NCBI RefSeq assembly: GCF_015160855.1
Contig: NZ_CP063373.1
Location: 496,001 to 560,000 of the forward strand
Direction: 5' to 3'
Origin: Streptomyces ferrugineus
Lineage (GTDB): Bacteria > Actinomycetota > Actinomycetes > Streptomycetales > Streptomycetaceae
DNA length: 64,000 bases
Shown here: positions 1 to 8,757 of the stretch, piece after piece
How positions within the stretch are numbered: the stretch's first letter is position 1
How the letters are laid out: the number at the start of each line of letters is the position of its first letter
Notes under the pieces: model-generated
What the model was told of the DNA's origin: nothing
Databases searched by the model: none
The model's input: only the letters and a program-made list of their open reading frames with translations
Position numbers and translations under genes: made by a program

Positions 1-2782
1 TCGGGAGGGAACGGATCAGCTCCGTCACCAACTCCTCCCGCAGACCCGGAATCTGCCAGTCGAAGCCCTCGTCCGTGACCTGGTTGAGCACCTGGAGCGG
101 GACGTGCACCGTCACACCGTCCGCGTCCGCACCCGGCTCGAACTGGTACGTCACCCGGAACTTCAGCGCCCCCTGCCGCCACGAGTCGGGATAGTCGGCC
201 TTGGTGACCGCCTCCGCCGACTCCCGGATCAGCATCTCCCGCTCGAAGTCCAGGAACTCCGGCTCCTCGTGCCGCTTGCGCTTCCACCAGGAGTCGAAAT
301 GGGCACCCGACACCACATGCTCGGGAACCCGCTGGTCATAGAAGTCGAACAGCGTCTCGTCATCGACCACGATGTCCCGGCGCCGCGCCCGGTGCTCCAG
401 CTCCTCGACCTCACTGAGGAGCTTGCGGTTGTCGGCGAAGAACTTGTGATGCGTACGCCAGTCACCCTCGACCAGGGCATTGCGGATGAACAGCTCGCGG
501 CTGACCTCCGGGTCCACACGGCCGTAGTTGACCTTGCGCTGCGCGACGATCGGGACGCCGTACAGCGTCACCTTCTCGTACGCCATCACCGCCGCCTGGT
601 CCTTCTCCCAGTGCGGTTCGGAATACGTCCGCTTCAGCAGATGCCCCGCCAGTGGCTCGACCCACTCCGGCTCGATCCGGGCATTGACCCGGGCCCACAG
701 CCGGGACGTCTCCACCAGCTCCGCCGACATCACGAACCGCGGAGGCTTCTTGAAGAGCGCCGAGCCGGGGAAGATCGCGAACTTCGCGTTGCGCGCCCCC
801 AGATACTCGTTCCGGCCGCCCTCCCTGCGCCCGGCCGGCGCCGAGTCCTTGGACTCCTTCACATCCTTCATCCCGATGTGCGAGAGAAGCCCGGCGAGCA
901 AGGAGATGTGGACCCGATCGCTGGGAGCGTCGTCCTCGTTGAGATGGATGCCCATCTGCTTGGCCACGGTCCGCAGCTGCGTGTAGATGTCCTGCCACTC
1001 ACGGATACGCAGGAAGTTCAGATACTCCTGCTTGCACATGCGACGGAAGGACGACGACCCGCGCTCACGCTGCTGCTCACGGACATAGCGCCACAGATTG
1101 AGGAACGCGAGGAAATCACTCGTCTCGTCCCGGAAACGGGCATGCTGCTGATCGGCCTGCGCCTGCTTGTCCGACGGACGCTCCCGCGGATCCTGGATGG
1201 ACAGCGCGGCCGCTATGACCATCACCTCACGGACACAGCCGTTCCTGTCCGCCTCCAGAACCATCCGCGCCAGACGCGGATCGACGGGCAGCTGAGCCAG
1301 CTTGCGGCCGGTGTCCGTGAGCCGCTTGCGCGCGTCCTTCTGCGTCGGGTCCAGCGCGCCGAGCTCCTGCAGAAGCTGCACACCGTCGCGGATGTTGCGA
1401 TGGTCCGGCGGATCGATGAACGGGAACTTCTCGATGTCGCCCAGCCCCGCCGCCGTCATCTGCAGAATGACCGACGCCAGATTCGTCCGCAAGATCTCCG
1501 CGTCCGTGAACTCCGGCCGCGCGAGGAAGTCCTCCTCGCTGTACAACCGGATACAGATACCGTCACTGGTGCGGCCGCAACGGCCCTTGCGCTGGTTGGC
1601 GCTGGCCTGGGAAACCGGCTCGATCGGGAGCCGCTGCACCTTTGTGCGATGGCTGTAGCGGCTGATACGGGCGAAGCCCGGATCGATGACGTACTTGATG
1701 CCCGGAACCGTCAGGGACGTCTCGGCGACATTCGTCGCCAGAACGATCCTGCGCCCGGTGTGCTGCTGGAAGACACGATGCTGCTCCGCGTGCGAGAGGC
1801 GGGCGTACAGCGGAAGGATCTCCGTGAACCGATACTGCTTCTTCGTCAGCGCATCCGCCGTGTCCCGGATCTCCCGCTCACCGGAGAGGAAGACCAGGAT
1901 GTCGCCCTTCCCCTCCGCCATCAGCTCCTCGACCGCGTCCGTGATCGCGGTGATCTGATCCCGGTCCGTGTCCTCGGAATCCTCCTCGAGCAACGGCCGG
2001 TAACGCACCTCCACCGGATACGTCCGCCCGCTCACCTCGATGATCGGCGCATCCCCGAAATGCCGCGAGAACCGCTCCGGATCAATCGTCGCCGAAGTGA
2101 TGACGACCTTCAGATCGGGCCGCCTCGGCAGCAACTGCGCGAGATACCCCAGCAGGAAGTCGATGTTGAGAGACCGCTCGTGCGCCTCGTCGATGATGAT
2201 CGTGTCGTAAGCGCGCAGCTCGCGATCCGTCTGGATCTCGGCCAGCAGAATGCCGTCCGTCATCAGCTTGATGAACGTGCCCTCGGGGTTCACCTGATCG
2301 GTGAACCGCACTTTCCAGCCCACCGACTCACCGAGCGGCGTGTCCAACTCCTCCGCCACCCGCTCGGCGACCGTACGAGCCGCGATACGCCGAGGCTGCG
2401 TATGCCCGATCATCCCCCTGACGCCGCGCCCCAGCTCCAGACAGATCTTCGGAATCTGCGTCGTCTTCCCCGAACCGGTCTCACCGGCCACGATCACGAC
2501 CTGATGATCCCGGATGGCCGCCGCGATCTCATCCCGCTTCTGGCTGACCGGCAACTGCTCCGGATAGCCCACGGCGGGCACCCGGCCCCGGCGCGCCGCC
2601 ATCCGCTCCTCGGCCTTGACGATCTCCGCCTCGATCTCACCGAGCACAGCGGAGCGAGCCTCCGCCTGACGGATCTTGCGCGCGCCCTCGAGCCGCCTGC
2701 CGAGCCGATGCGCATCACGCAGCGAAAGCTCGGACAGACGGGGGGCGAGGGAGCCGAGGGCGGGGGCAGGGTGCGTAGACAT
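1..2782 (-). CDS. hrpA: ATP-dependent RNA helicase HrpA (3' end outside window)
   Basis: DEAH-box superfamily 2 RNA helicase, expected to remodel RNA in the cytoplasm using ATP. Translating the minus strand from the ATG at 2780-2782 gives MSTHPAPALGSLAPRLSEL, then a Walker A block GETGSGKTT near residue 98, QPRRIAARTVAERVAEE, the DEAH box in IIIDEAHERSLNIDFLL near residue 192, and SATIDPERFSRHFGDAP near residue 228. These are the ordered motifs of bacterial HrpA. The frame is still open at position 1, so about 927 codons of a protein usually near 1,300 residues are present. A long open frame on the opposite strand here is only a shadow. The gene reads away from the tRNA cluster upstream. Confidence 0.95.
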   Translation of the reverse strand, partial: MSTHPAPALGSLAPRLSELSLRDAHRLGRRLEGARKIRQAEARSAVLGEIEAEIVKAEERMAARRGRVPAVGYPEQLPVSQKRDEIAAAIRDHQVVIVAGETGSGKTTQIPKICLELGRGVRGMIGHTQPRRIAARTVAERVAEELDTPLGESVGWKVRFTDQVNPEGTFIKLMTDGILLAEIQTDRELRAYDTIIIDEAHERSLNIDFLLGYLAQLLPRRPDLKVVITSATIDPERFSRHFGDAPIIEVSGRTYPVEVRYRPLLEEDSEDTDRDQITAITDAVEELMAEGKGDILVFLSGEREIRDTADALTKKQYRFTEILPLYARLSHAEQHRVFQQHTGRRIVLATNVAETSLTVPGIKYVIDPGFARISRYSHRTKVQRLPIEPVSQASANQRKGRCGRTSDGICIRLYSEEDFLARPEFTDAEILRTNLASVILQMTAAGLGDIEKFPFIDPPDHRNIRDGVQLLQELGALDPTQKDARKRLTDTGRKLAQLPVDPRLARMVLEADRNGCVREVMVIAAALSIQDPRERPSDKQAQADQQHARFRDETSDFLAFLNLWRYVREQQRERGSSSFRRMCKQEYLNFLRIREWQDIYTQLRTVAKQMGIHLNEDDAPSDRVHISLLAGLLSHIGMKDVKESKDSAPAGRREGGRNEYLGARNAKFAIFPGSALFKKPPRFVMSAELVETSRLWARVNARIEPEWVEPLAGHLLKRTYSEPHWEKDQAAVMAYEKVTLYGVPIVAQRKVNYGRVDPEVSRELFIRNALVEGDWRTHHKFFADNRKLLSEVEELEHRARRRDIVVDDETLFDFYDQRVPEHVVSGAHFDSWWKRKRHEEPEFLDFEREMLIRESAEAVTKADYPDSWRQGALKFRVTYQFEPGADADGVTVHVPLQVLNQVTDEGFDWQIPGLREELVTELIRSLP

Positions 2783-2872
2783 ACGCGGTCCAGGATCTCA
2801 CCTCGCCCAAATCACTGGCTAACCATTTGATCCGGGCGTCGGTGCGAGGGCAGTGTCTCGGGATGCGAAACA

Positions 2873-2906
2873 TCAAGGGCCCCGACCGTGTGATCGGGGC
2901 CCTTGA
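2873..2906 (-). terminator. Hairpin terminator downstream of the tRNA cluster
   Basis: Perfect 13-bp stem (TCAAGGGCCCCGA paired with its complement) around an 8-nt loop. It lies 7 nt beyond the 3' end of tRNA-Phe on the minus strand and is followed by a short T-containing stretch. This fits an intrinsic terminator for the minus-strand tRNA transcript. Confidence 0.7.
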
Positions 2907-2912
2907 AGGTTG

Positions 2913-2986
2913 TGGCTGGGGCCGGGGTCGAACCGGCGACCTTCCGCTTTTCAGGCGGACGCTCGTACCAACTGAGCTACCCAGCC
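2913..2986 (-). tRNA. tRNA-Phe(GAA)
   Basis: The minus strand folds into a full cloverleaf: acceptor GGCTGGG/CCCAGCC, anticodon stem TCCGC/GCGGA with loop CTGAAAA (anticodon GAA), T-loop GGTTCGACCCC, discriminator A. No CCA is encoded. It is the last of three tRNAs transcribed in the order Glu-Asp-Phe. Confidence 0.95.
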
Positions 2987-3011
2987 GTGAGGGCTTCGAG
3001 AGGCCTCACAG

Positions 3012-3086
3012 CGGTCCTGACGGGATTTGAACCCGCGGCCTCCACCTTGACAGGGTGGCGAGCACTCCAAACTGCTCCACAGGACC
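3012..3086 (-). tRNA. tRNA-Asp(GTC)
   Basis: Cloverleaf on the minus strand: acceptor GGTCCTG/CAGGACC, anticodon stem CCACC/GGTGG with loop CTGTCAA (anticodon GTC), T-loop GGTTCAAATCC, discriminator G as is usual for Asp tRNAs. 25 bp from tRNA-Phe and 37 bp from tRNA-Glu, so probably one transcript. Confidence 0.95.
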
Positions 3087-3123
3087 AAGCGATGCGTACG
3101 ACAGTGTCGCACACCGTACTGCG

Positions 3124-3196
3124 TGCCCCCAACGGGATTCGAACCCGTGCTACCGCCTTGAAAGGGCGGCGTCCTAGGCCGCTAGACGATGAGGGC
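3124..3196 (-). tRNA. tRNA-Glu(TTC)
   Basis: Cloverleaf on the minus strand: acceptor GCCCTCA/TGGGGGC with one G-U pair, anticodon stem CCGCC/GGCGG with loop CTTTCAA (anticodon TTC), T-loop GGTTCGAATCC, discriminator A. It is the first tRNA of the Glu-Asp-Phe cluster. Confidence 0.95.
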
Positions 3197-3276
3197 TATC
3201 GGCCCGCCTGGGCGCTTCTCAGCGCGTCGGGGACGTGAGAAGCATATGGGATGTCGGGAGGTATCGCCAAAACGGT

Positions 3277-4851
3277 TTACGGGGTGGGTGCGGGCGAGGG
3301 GGACAGGGGCGGGGACGGGGAGTCCGTCGCGCCCGGCTGGTTCTCTTCGACCAGGTGGCGTCGTACCTCCGCGGTGGTCAGGCCGAGGCCGCCGAGTTCG
3401 ATCTCGTCCCAGGCCTGGAGGCGGTGGGTGGCGCGGTCGAAGTACAGGACCGATGTCTGGATGGGGTCGGGGTGTTTGCCTTCGACGGCGCGCAGGCCGC
3501 TGCCGCCGGTGGAGCCCTCGATGCGCAGACGGGTGCCGTAGCGCAGGAGCTCGGTCTCCTGGTGGTGGATGTGGCCGGCCAGGGCCAGCGGGACCTCGCC
3601 GTCGGTCTGGCGGGCTGCCACCGGTTCGTGGGCGACGGCGACGTCGACGGGGGTGCCAGCGGCCTTCTGGTCGCGGAGGGAGGTGGCGAGGCGGGCGCCG
3701 GCGAGTTCGTTGGCGGCGTCGCCGCCGGGGACCTTGGAGCGGTCGGGGGTGAACTGGGGGTCGCCGATGCCGGCGAAGCGCAGCCCGGCGACGTTCGCCG
3801 CCTTGCCGTCGTCGAGGACGTGGACGTTCTCGAGGTCTTCCAGATAGCGCTGGGTGATGCGGGAGTCGTGGTTGCCGCGGACCCAGACGTAGGGGGCGCC
3901 GAGGTCTTCGATGGGGTCGAGGAAGCCGTTCTCGGCGGCGGTGCCGTGGTCCATGGTGTCGCCGGAGTCGACGATGACGTTGATCTTGTACTGGTCGACG
4001 AGGGAGGCGACGATCTTCCAGCTCGCGGGGTTGAGGTGGATGTCGGAGACGTGCAGGACGCGGATGGTGCTGGGGTCGGGGGCGTAGGCGGGGAGGGTGG
4101 AGGTGGCGTCGTAGAGCTTGGTGACGTTGGTGACGAGGCGGGCCAACTCCTTTTGGTAGACGTCGAATTCGGTGACGATGCTGCGCGCGTTGCCGACGAG
4201 GGACGGGGCGGAGGAGAGGAGTCCTGAGAACTTCGGTTCCAGGACTGATTCGGGGTTCCAGGTGGCGTATGCCGTGCCGCCGGACGCGGCCAGGAGGGTG
4301 AGGGCGAGGCCGCCGGCGGCCAGGGCGCGGCGGGGGCGGCGGTAGACGGCGAGGCCGAGGGCGGCGGCGCCGGTGACGACGGCGACGCAGCTGCGCAGGG
4401 CGAGGTCGCGGGTGCCGTGGGCGATGTCCTGGGTGACTTCGTCCTGGAGGCCGGAGAGGCGTTCGGGGTGGTCGACGAGGGCTTGGGCGCGTTCGGGGTC
4501 GAGCTGGTCGACGTTGACGTCGAGGCGGACGGGGGCGTTGTGGCTGTCGAGTTGGAGGGCGCCGAGGGGGGAGACGTTGATCTTGGTGCCGCCCGTGACG
4601 GAGGGGCGGAGGGTCATCGTCGTGTTCATGGGGCCGACGGGGACGCGGACGTTGCCGACGATGAGGAGGCCGAGCCAGGCGCCGAGGAGGACGACGGTGA
4701 GGAGCCCGAGGGCGCGGCTCCAGGGGTGCGGGTGGGTGACGAGTTCGAGGGTGGGGAGGGGGCGGCGGGTGGCGTAGCGGCGGGCGAGGGCGCGCGGAGC
4801 CCTGGGGAGGTGACCGATGGCTTTCATGACTGCGGCGGGGACGCGGGCCAT
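3277..4851 (-). CDS. Membrane-anchored calcineurin-like metallophosphoesterase
   Basis: Probable phosphoesterase of unknown substrate. The C-terminal two thirds carry all metal-binding blocks of the family in order: HVSDIHLNP, VDSGDTMDHG, VRGNHDSR, VAHEP and AGHIHHQE. The N-terminal part has a hydrophobic segment after the start (GLLTVVLLGAWLGLLIVG), an extracytoplasmic-looking stretch of about 100 residues and two more hydrophobic segments, so the enzyme is probably membrane bound. The ATG at 4851 (MARVPAAVMKAIGH) is chosen. A longer frame reaches back to 4950 but would overlap the divergent metallopeptidase gene. The start-to-start distance to that gene is only about 80 bp, so the two share a promoter region. 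The last residues are Pro/Ser rich. Confidence 0.85.
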   Translation of the reverse strand: MARVPAAVMKAIGHLPRAPRALARRYATRRPLPTLELVTHPHPWSRALGLLTVVLLGAWLGLLIVGNVRVPVGPMNTTMTLRPSVTGGTKINVSPLGALQLDSHNAPVRLDVNVDQLDPERAQALVDHPERLSGLQDEVTQDIAHGTRDLALRSCVAVVTGAAALGLAVYRRPRRALAAGGLALTLLAASGGTAYATWNPESVLEPKFSGLLSSAPSLVGNARSIVTEFDVYQKELARLVTNVTKLYDATSTLPAYAPDPSTIRVLHVSDIHLNPASWKIVASLVDQYKINVIVDSGDTMDHGTAAENGFLDPIEDLGAPYVWVRGNHDSRITQRYLEDLENVHVLDDGKAANVAGLRFAGIGDPQFTPDRSKVPGGDAANELAGARLATSLRDQKAAGTPVDVAVAHEPVAARQTDGEVPLALAGHIHHQETELLRYGTRLRIEGSTGGSGLRAVEGKHPDPIQTSVLYFDRATHRLQAWDEIELGGLGLTTAEVRRHLVEENQPGATDSPSPPLSPSPAPTP

Positions 4852-4934
4852 TGGTCCCGTATGCCCAAGCGCGGGGGTGGTTATGCCGGGCCGTTCGCGG
4901 CTCCCGGGGCTGGGTCGTGCCCGACAATGGGCCT

Positions 4935-5285
4935 GTGCTGGAGATGACACGCGAGGAGTTCGAGGAACTGGTCGCCGAGGCCCTGGACCGGATTCCGCCG
5001 GAGCTGACGCGGCTGATGGACAACGTCGCGGTGTTCGTCGAGGACGAACCGCCGGCGGACGATCCTGAGCTGCTCGGGTTGTACGAGGGGACTCCGCTGA
5101 CGGATCGCGGCGAGTGGTATGCCGGGGTGCTGCCGGATCGGATCACGATCTATCGGGGGCCGACGTTGCGGATGTGCGGGTCGCGGGAGGAGGTCGTCGA
5201 GGAGACCGAGGTGACGGTGGTGCATGAGATCGCGCATCACTTCGGGATCGACGATGAGCGGTTGCATGCGCTCGGATACGGGTGA
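4935..5285 (+). CDS. Minimal-zincin metallopeptidase family protein
   Basis: Small (116 residues) actinobacterial protein of the metallopeptidase family formerly called DUF1025. The zinc motif HEIAHHFGI lies near the C-terminus, and the N-terminus MTREEFEELVAEALDRIP is typical. The substrate is unknown and the family is often called minimal zincin. GTG at 4935 (VLEMTREEF) is taken as the start; ATG at 4944 is an alternative. It is divergent from the metallophosphoesterase gene and followed about 110 bp later by a lipoprotein gene on the same strand. Confidence 0.85.
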   Translation: MLEMTREEFEELVAEALDRIPPELTRLMDNVAVFVEDEPPADDPELLGLYEGTPLTDRGEWYAGVLPDRITIYRGPTLRMCGSREEVVEETEVTVVHEIAHHFGIDDERLHALGYG

Positions 5286-5394
5286 GTGCGCGGGTGTGAG
5301 GTGTGCGGTCCGGCTTGTTCGGGGCGCGTGTCCTCTTGTGGGCGGCGGGAGTTGGGCAGGTTGACTTCTTCGCCCGCCACTGGAGGTGGCCACC

Positions 5395-5934
5395 GTGCGC
5401 CCCTTGTCTGTTCCTGTCCGTCTGGCTGCCACGGTGGTGGCCGTCGCCGCGGCCGCCGGCTGTATGAGTGTGGGCGACGACGGTGGTGGCGGGGGCGCGA
5501 GGCCGTCGCATTCGGCCGGGCAGCGGGGTGGTGAGGCGCCGGACGGGGGGTCGGCCGTGTCGGGTGGTGGGTCCGGGTACGGGGCGCATACGGATGGTGG
5601 CGAGCGGGACAAGGCCAAGGGCGAGGGCAAGCGCGGCAAGGGGGCCGCAGGGTCGGCGTCTCCGTCGGTCTCGCCGTCCACGGAGGTGAGTGCGTCGGCT
5701 CCGGTGGGGGGCGACGGGCCGCAGAAGCCGGGGCGGAGTGAGAAGCCGGGTCCCACGCGTACGGCGGAGCCGACGCCTGCCCGGTCGGTGGAGCCGGAGC
5801 CGACGCCCAGCGCGGAGCCGTCGACGGTCGCGCCGACGCCTACGGAGGCGGAGCCGTCGTCGTCGGCGCATGAGGAGACGGGGCCGCAGTTGGGGCAGCG
5901 GGAGCCGGCGCCGGCCGCGGGGGCGCCGGCGTGA
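5395..5934 (+). CDS. Pro/Ser-rich lipoprotein, hypothetical
   Basis: The N-terminus VRPLSVPVRLAATVVAVA is a short signal sequence ending in a lipobox-like AAAAGC, so the protein is probably lipid-anchored through that Cys. The rest is low complexity: a Gly-rich stretch, a Lys/Gly/Glu patch, then Pro/Thr/Ser/Glu-rich repeats with no recognisable domain. GTG at 5395 is preferred because GGAGG sits 8 nt upstream; the frame also opens at GTG 5386. Function not recognised. Such disordered tails usually act as cell-wall spacers, which is inference. Confidence 0.65.
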   Translation: MRPLSVPVRLAATVVAVAAAAGCMSVGDDGGGGGARPSHSAGQRGGEAPDGGSAVSGGGSGYGAHTDGGERDKAKGEGKRGKGAAGSASPSVSPSTEVSASAPVGGDGPQKPGRSEKPGPTRTAEPTPARSVEPEPTPSAEPSTVAPTPTEAEPSSSAHEETGPQLGQREPAPAAGAPA

Positions 5935-6178
5935 GGTGGGGTGGGTAGGGCCGGGCGCGAGTGACGTTGCCTACACCGGCTTCGGCCGGTTTGCCTTGGG
6001 GGGCTGGGGGTGCGTATGGTGGTAGATCGTTTGATCCCATTTGCCCGGCGCCACTGCAGAGCGCGCCGTGTGGCGCGTACTCTCCCTTGCCGTGGCGGAC
6101 CGCATTGAGGCGGTCGTATTGCGAATCACGGAGTTGACGGGCGCGTGCCGACGAGACTCCGGAAGGTTTCGCTTACGC

Positions 6179-8257
6179 ATGTCCATTTCCAGTACTGACC
6201 ACGTCGTCATGCCCGAGGACGCCCAGGTCGCGGCCGCCGAGGAGACCCCCGAGGTCACCTTCGCGGACCTCGGTCTGCCCGAGGGCGTCGTGCGCAAGCT
6301 CGCGCAGAACGGCGTGACGGTCCCCTTCCCGATCCAGGCCGCGACCATTCCGGACGCGCTGGCCGGCAAGGACATCCTCGGCCGTGGCCGCACCGGCTCC
6401 GGCAAGACCCTGTCGTTCGGTCTGCCGACGCTGGCGCGGCTGTCCGGCGGCCGTACCGCCAAGCACAAGCCGCGCGCCGTCATCCTCACCCCGACGCGTG
6501 AGCTGGCGATGCAGGTCGCGGACGCGCTGCAGCCGTACGGCGACCAGCTCGGCCTGAAGATGAAGGTCGTGTGCGGCGGTACGTCCATGGGCAACCAGAT
6601 CTACGCCCTTGAGCGGGGCGTGGACGTGCTGGTCGCCACCCCGGGCCGACTGCGCGACATCATCAACCGCGGCGCCTGCTCCCTCGAGGACGTCGAGGTC
6701 GCCGTGCTCGACGAGGCCGACCAGATGTCCGACCTGGGCTTCCTGCCCGAGGTGACGGAGCTGCTCGACCAGGTTCCGGCGGGCGGTCAGCGGATGCTGT
6801 TCTCCGCGACCATGGAGAACGAGATCAAGACTCTCGTCGACCGGTACCTGACGGAGCCGGTCCTTCACGAGGTCGACGCCGCCCAGGGTGCCGTGACGAC
6901 CATGTCGCACCACATCCTGATCGTGAAGCCGAAGGACAAGGCGCCGGTGACGGCCGCGATCGCCTCCCGCAAGGGCCGGACGATCATCTTCGTCCGCACC
7001 CAGCTGGGCGCCGACCGTGTCGCCGAGCAGCTGCGCGACGCCGGCGCGAAGGCGGACGCGCTGCACGGCGGCATGACGCAGGGTGCGCGGACGCGGACGC
7101 TGGCCGACTTCAAGGACGGGTACGTCAACGTGCTCGTCGCCACGGATGTCGCCGCGCGCGGTATCCACGTCGACGGCATCGACCTGGTGCTGAACGTGGA
7201 CCCGGCCGGTGACCACAAGGACTACCTGCACCGGGCCGGCCGTACGGCGCGTGCGGGGCGTACGGGTACGGTCGTCTCGCTGTCACTTCCGCACCAGCGC
7301 CGCCAGATCTTCCGGCTGATGGAGGACGCGGGTGTCGACGCCTCGCGCCACATCATCCAGGGCGGTGCCGCGTTCGACCCGGAGGTCGCCGAGATCACCG
7401 GCGCCCGTTCGATGACCGAGGTGCAGGCGGAGTCCGCGGGCAACGCCGCGCAGCAGGCCGAGCGTGAGGTGGCTCAGCTGACCAAGCAGCTGGAGCGGGC
7501 GCAGCGGCGTGCCGTGGAGCTGCGCGAGGAGGCCGACCGGCTCGTCGCCCGTGTGGCGCGCGAGCGGGGCGATGACCCCGAGGCGGCGGTGGCCGAGGCG
7601 CAGGCGGCGGTGGCCGAGGCCGCGGAGGCCGTCGAGGTGGCGGTGCCCGAGCAGCCGGTGGCGCAGGACGTGGAGCGGAACGACCGTGAGCGGGGCGACC
7701 GGGGCGGGTTCGGCCGGGACCGTGGGCGTTCCTTCGAGCGCCGGGACGACCGGGGTGGGTTCAACCGGGACCGTGACCGTGACCGTGATCGGGACCGGGA
7801 CCGTGGCTTCGAGCGTCGGGACCGCGATGGTGACCGTGGTGACCGTGGTGGTTTCCGTCGGGACGACCGTGGTGGGCGTTCCTTCGACCGTGACCGTGGC
7901 GGGCGTTCGTTCGAGCGCCGGGACCGTGATGGTGACCGTGGCGGTTTCCGTCGGGACGACCGTGGTGGGCGTTCCTTCGACCGTGACCGCGGTGGCCGTT
8001 CGTTCGAGCGTCGGGACCGCGATGGTGACCGTGGCGGCTTCCGTCGCGACGACCGTGCCGGGCGTTCCTTCGACCGGCGTGACGAGCGTGGCGGGCACCG
8101 TGGCAGCGACCGTCCGTTCAACCGCGACCGCCGTGACGACCGTCCCGGTTTCCGCTCCGGTGGCCACGAGCGGCCGTACGGCCGTCGTGACGACCACCGT
8201 GGCGGCGGCTCCTTCGGGCGCCGTGAGGACAAGCCGCGTTGGAAGCGCAACGGCTGA
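6179..8257 (+). CDS. DEAD-box ATP-dependent RNA helicase with RGG/RDR-rich tail
   Basis: Helicase core with all main motifs: GRTGSGKT near residue 70, PTRELAMQV, LDEADQM near residue 177, SATMENE near residue 209, VATDVAARGIHVDG and HRAGRTAR near residue 350. A coiled-coil-like segment (AEREVAQLTKQLERAQRRAVELREE) follows, then about 190 residues of Arg/Asp/Gly/Phe-rich sequence with 31-residue repeats, typical of RNA-binding or condensate-forming tails of actinobacterial DEAD-box proteins. The start ATG at 6179 (MSISSTDHVV) is chosen; the frame opens further upstream at 6041, but that part has no family resemblance. GGAAGG lies 12 nt upstream. About 140 nt of probable 5' leader with local inverted repeats precedes it, as often seen for cold-responsive helicases (inference). 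Confidence 0.95.
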   Translation: MSISSTDHVVMPEDAQVAAAEETPEVTFADLGLPEGVVRKLAQNGVTVPFPIQAATIPDALAGKDILGRGRTGSGKTLSFGLPTLARLSGGRTAKHKPRAVILTPTRELAMQVADALQPYGDQLGLKMKVVCGGTSMGNQIYALERGVDVLVATPGRLRDIINRGACSLEDVEVAVLDEADQMSDLGFLPEVTELLDQVPAGGQRMLFSATMENEIKTLVDRYLTEPVLHEVDAAQGAVTTMSHHILIVKPKDKAPVTAAIASRKGRTIIFVRTQLGADRVAEQLRDAGAKADALHGGMTQGARTRTLADFKDGYVNVLVATDVAARGIHVDGIDLVLNVDPAGDHKDYLHRAGRTARAGRTGTVVSLSLPHQRRQIFRLMEDAGVDASRHIIQGGAAFDPEVAEITGARSMTEVQAESAGNAAQQAEREVAQLTKQLERAQRRAVELREEADRLVARVARERGDDPEAAVAEAQAAVAEAAEAVEVAVPEQPVAQDVERNDRERGDRGGFGRDRGRSFERRDDRGGFNRDRDRDRDRDRDRGFERRDRDGDRGDRGGFRRDDRGGRSFDRDRGGRSFERRDRDGDRGGFRRDDRGGRSFDRDRGGRSFERRDRDGDRGGFRRDDRAGRSFDRRDERGGHRGSDRPFNRDRRDDRPGFRSGGHERPYGRRDDHRGGGSFGRREDKPRWKRNG
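7853..8073 (+). repeat. 93-bp in-frame tandem repeats in the helicase tail
   Basis: Repeat units begin at 7853, 7946 and 8039, exactly 93 bp apart, and encode 31-residue units starting FRRDDRGGRSFDRDRGG and ending with an ERRDRDGDRGG-type segment. The third unit diverges after about 11 residues. The DNA itself is strongly repeated, so copy number may vary between strains. Confidence 0.85.
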
Positions 8258-8302
8258 CGTCGGCCGGGCGCCGGTGAGCGCCGGCTGAGCAGTGAACGTG
8301 CG

Positions 8303-8334
8303 GAGCGCCGTGGCCGGTTCGGGCCGCGGCGCTC
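8303..8334 (+). terminator. Hairpin after the DEAD-box gene
   Basis: GAGCGCCG pairs with CGGCGCTC, with further internal pairing (TGGCC/GGGCC) around a short loop, 45 bp after the helicase stop. It has no T-run, like many Streptomyces terminators. Confidence 0.5.
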
Positions 8335-8450
8335 TGCTGTGTACGTCGGGGGCGCGGTGGCCGTGTCCCCGACGTCGACGCGGCCGTGTCCCCGATACCC
8401 GATCGGAGACGCGGCCAGGTGCGGCTATGCTCGGGGTGGCAACATCGTCT

Positions 8451-8523
8451 GGGCCCTTAGCTCAATTGGCAGAGCAGTGGACTTTTAATCCATTGGTTGT
8501 GGGTTCGAGTCCCACAGGGCCTA
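8451..8523 (+). tRNA. tRNA-Lys(TTT), island attachment target
   Basis: Full cloverleaf: acceptor GGGCCCT/AGGGCCT (first pair G-U), D-arm, anticodon stem GTGGA/TCCAT with loop CTTTTAA (anticodon TTT), T-arm GTGGGTTCGAGTCCCAC, discriminator A. The 45 bases from 8479 to 8523 occur again unchanged at 15251-15295 and with three substitutions at 23779-23823. This is the pattern left by integrases that use the 3' end of a tRNA gene as attachment site. Confidence 0.95.
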
Positions 8524-8757
8524 CGGGTTGTAGGCGGGGGATACCCCCTCTGACCTGCTGTGCAGCGCCTGAGTCGGCTTCGGTCGGGTCGGGCGCTGCT
8601 TCGTTTTCGAGCCACTGCGTGAGCGGATGTGGGCGTGGCCTGCGGTTCGGGTGCCGCTTGAGCGGTCGAATCGGCAGCTGCCGTACGCGATCGGGGGGAT
8701 CAGTTTCGCTGCCTTCTCGGCGATTTCGCGGTCCAGCTCAGGGAGCAGGCTCGCCGT
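8521..8757 (-). pseudogene. 3' remnant of a tyrosine-recombinase integrase gene
   Basis: Reading the minus strand from 8757 gives an uninterrupted 78-codon tail: SLLPELDREIAEKAAKLIP, then an Arg/Lys-rich stretch ending SEGVSPAYNP and TAG at 8523-8521. The first part is the conserved sequence just after the catalytic Tyr of Streptomyces phage/AICE-type tyrosine integrases. The catalytic Tyr itself and everything upstream are missing; the DNA runs into the NmrA-like gene. The stop codon lies inside the 3' end of tRNA-Lys, as expected for an integrase gene abutting its att site. A near-identical stretch occurs at 17212-17364. Confidence 0.75.

Noticed and set aside
104..2830. 908-residue open frame on the plus strand
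   Set aside because: It is antisense to hrpA, whose motifs (GETGSGKTT, DEAH, SAT) are clear on the minus strand; the plus-strand translation is Arg/Leu/Pro-rich with no domain.
3182..5146. 654-residue minus-strand frame over the metallophosphoesterase
   Set aside because: Extremely Arg/Pro-rich translation in a shifted frame; the phosphoesterase motifs lie in the other minus-strand frame.
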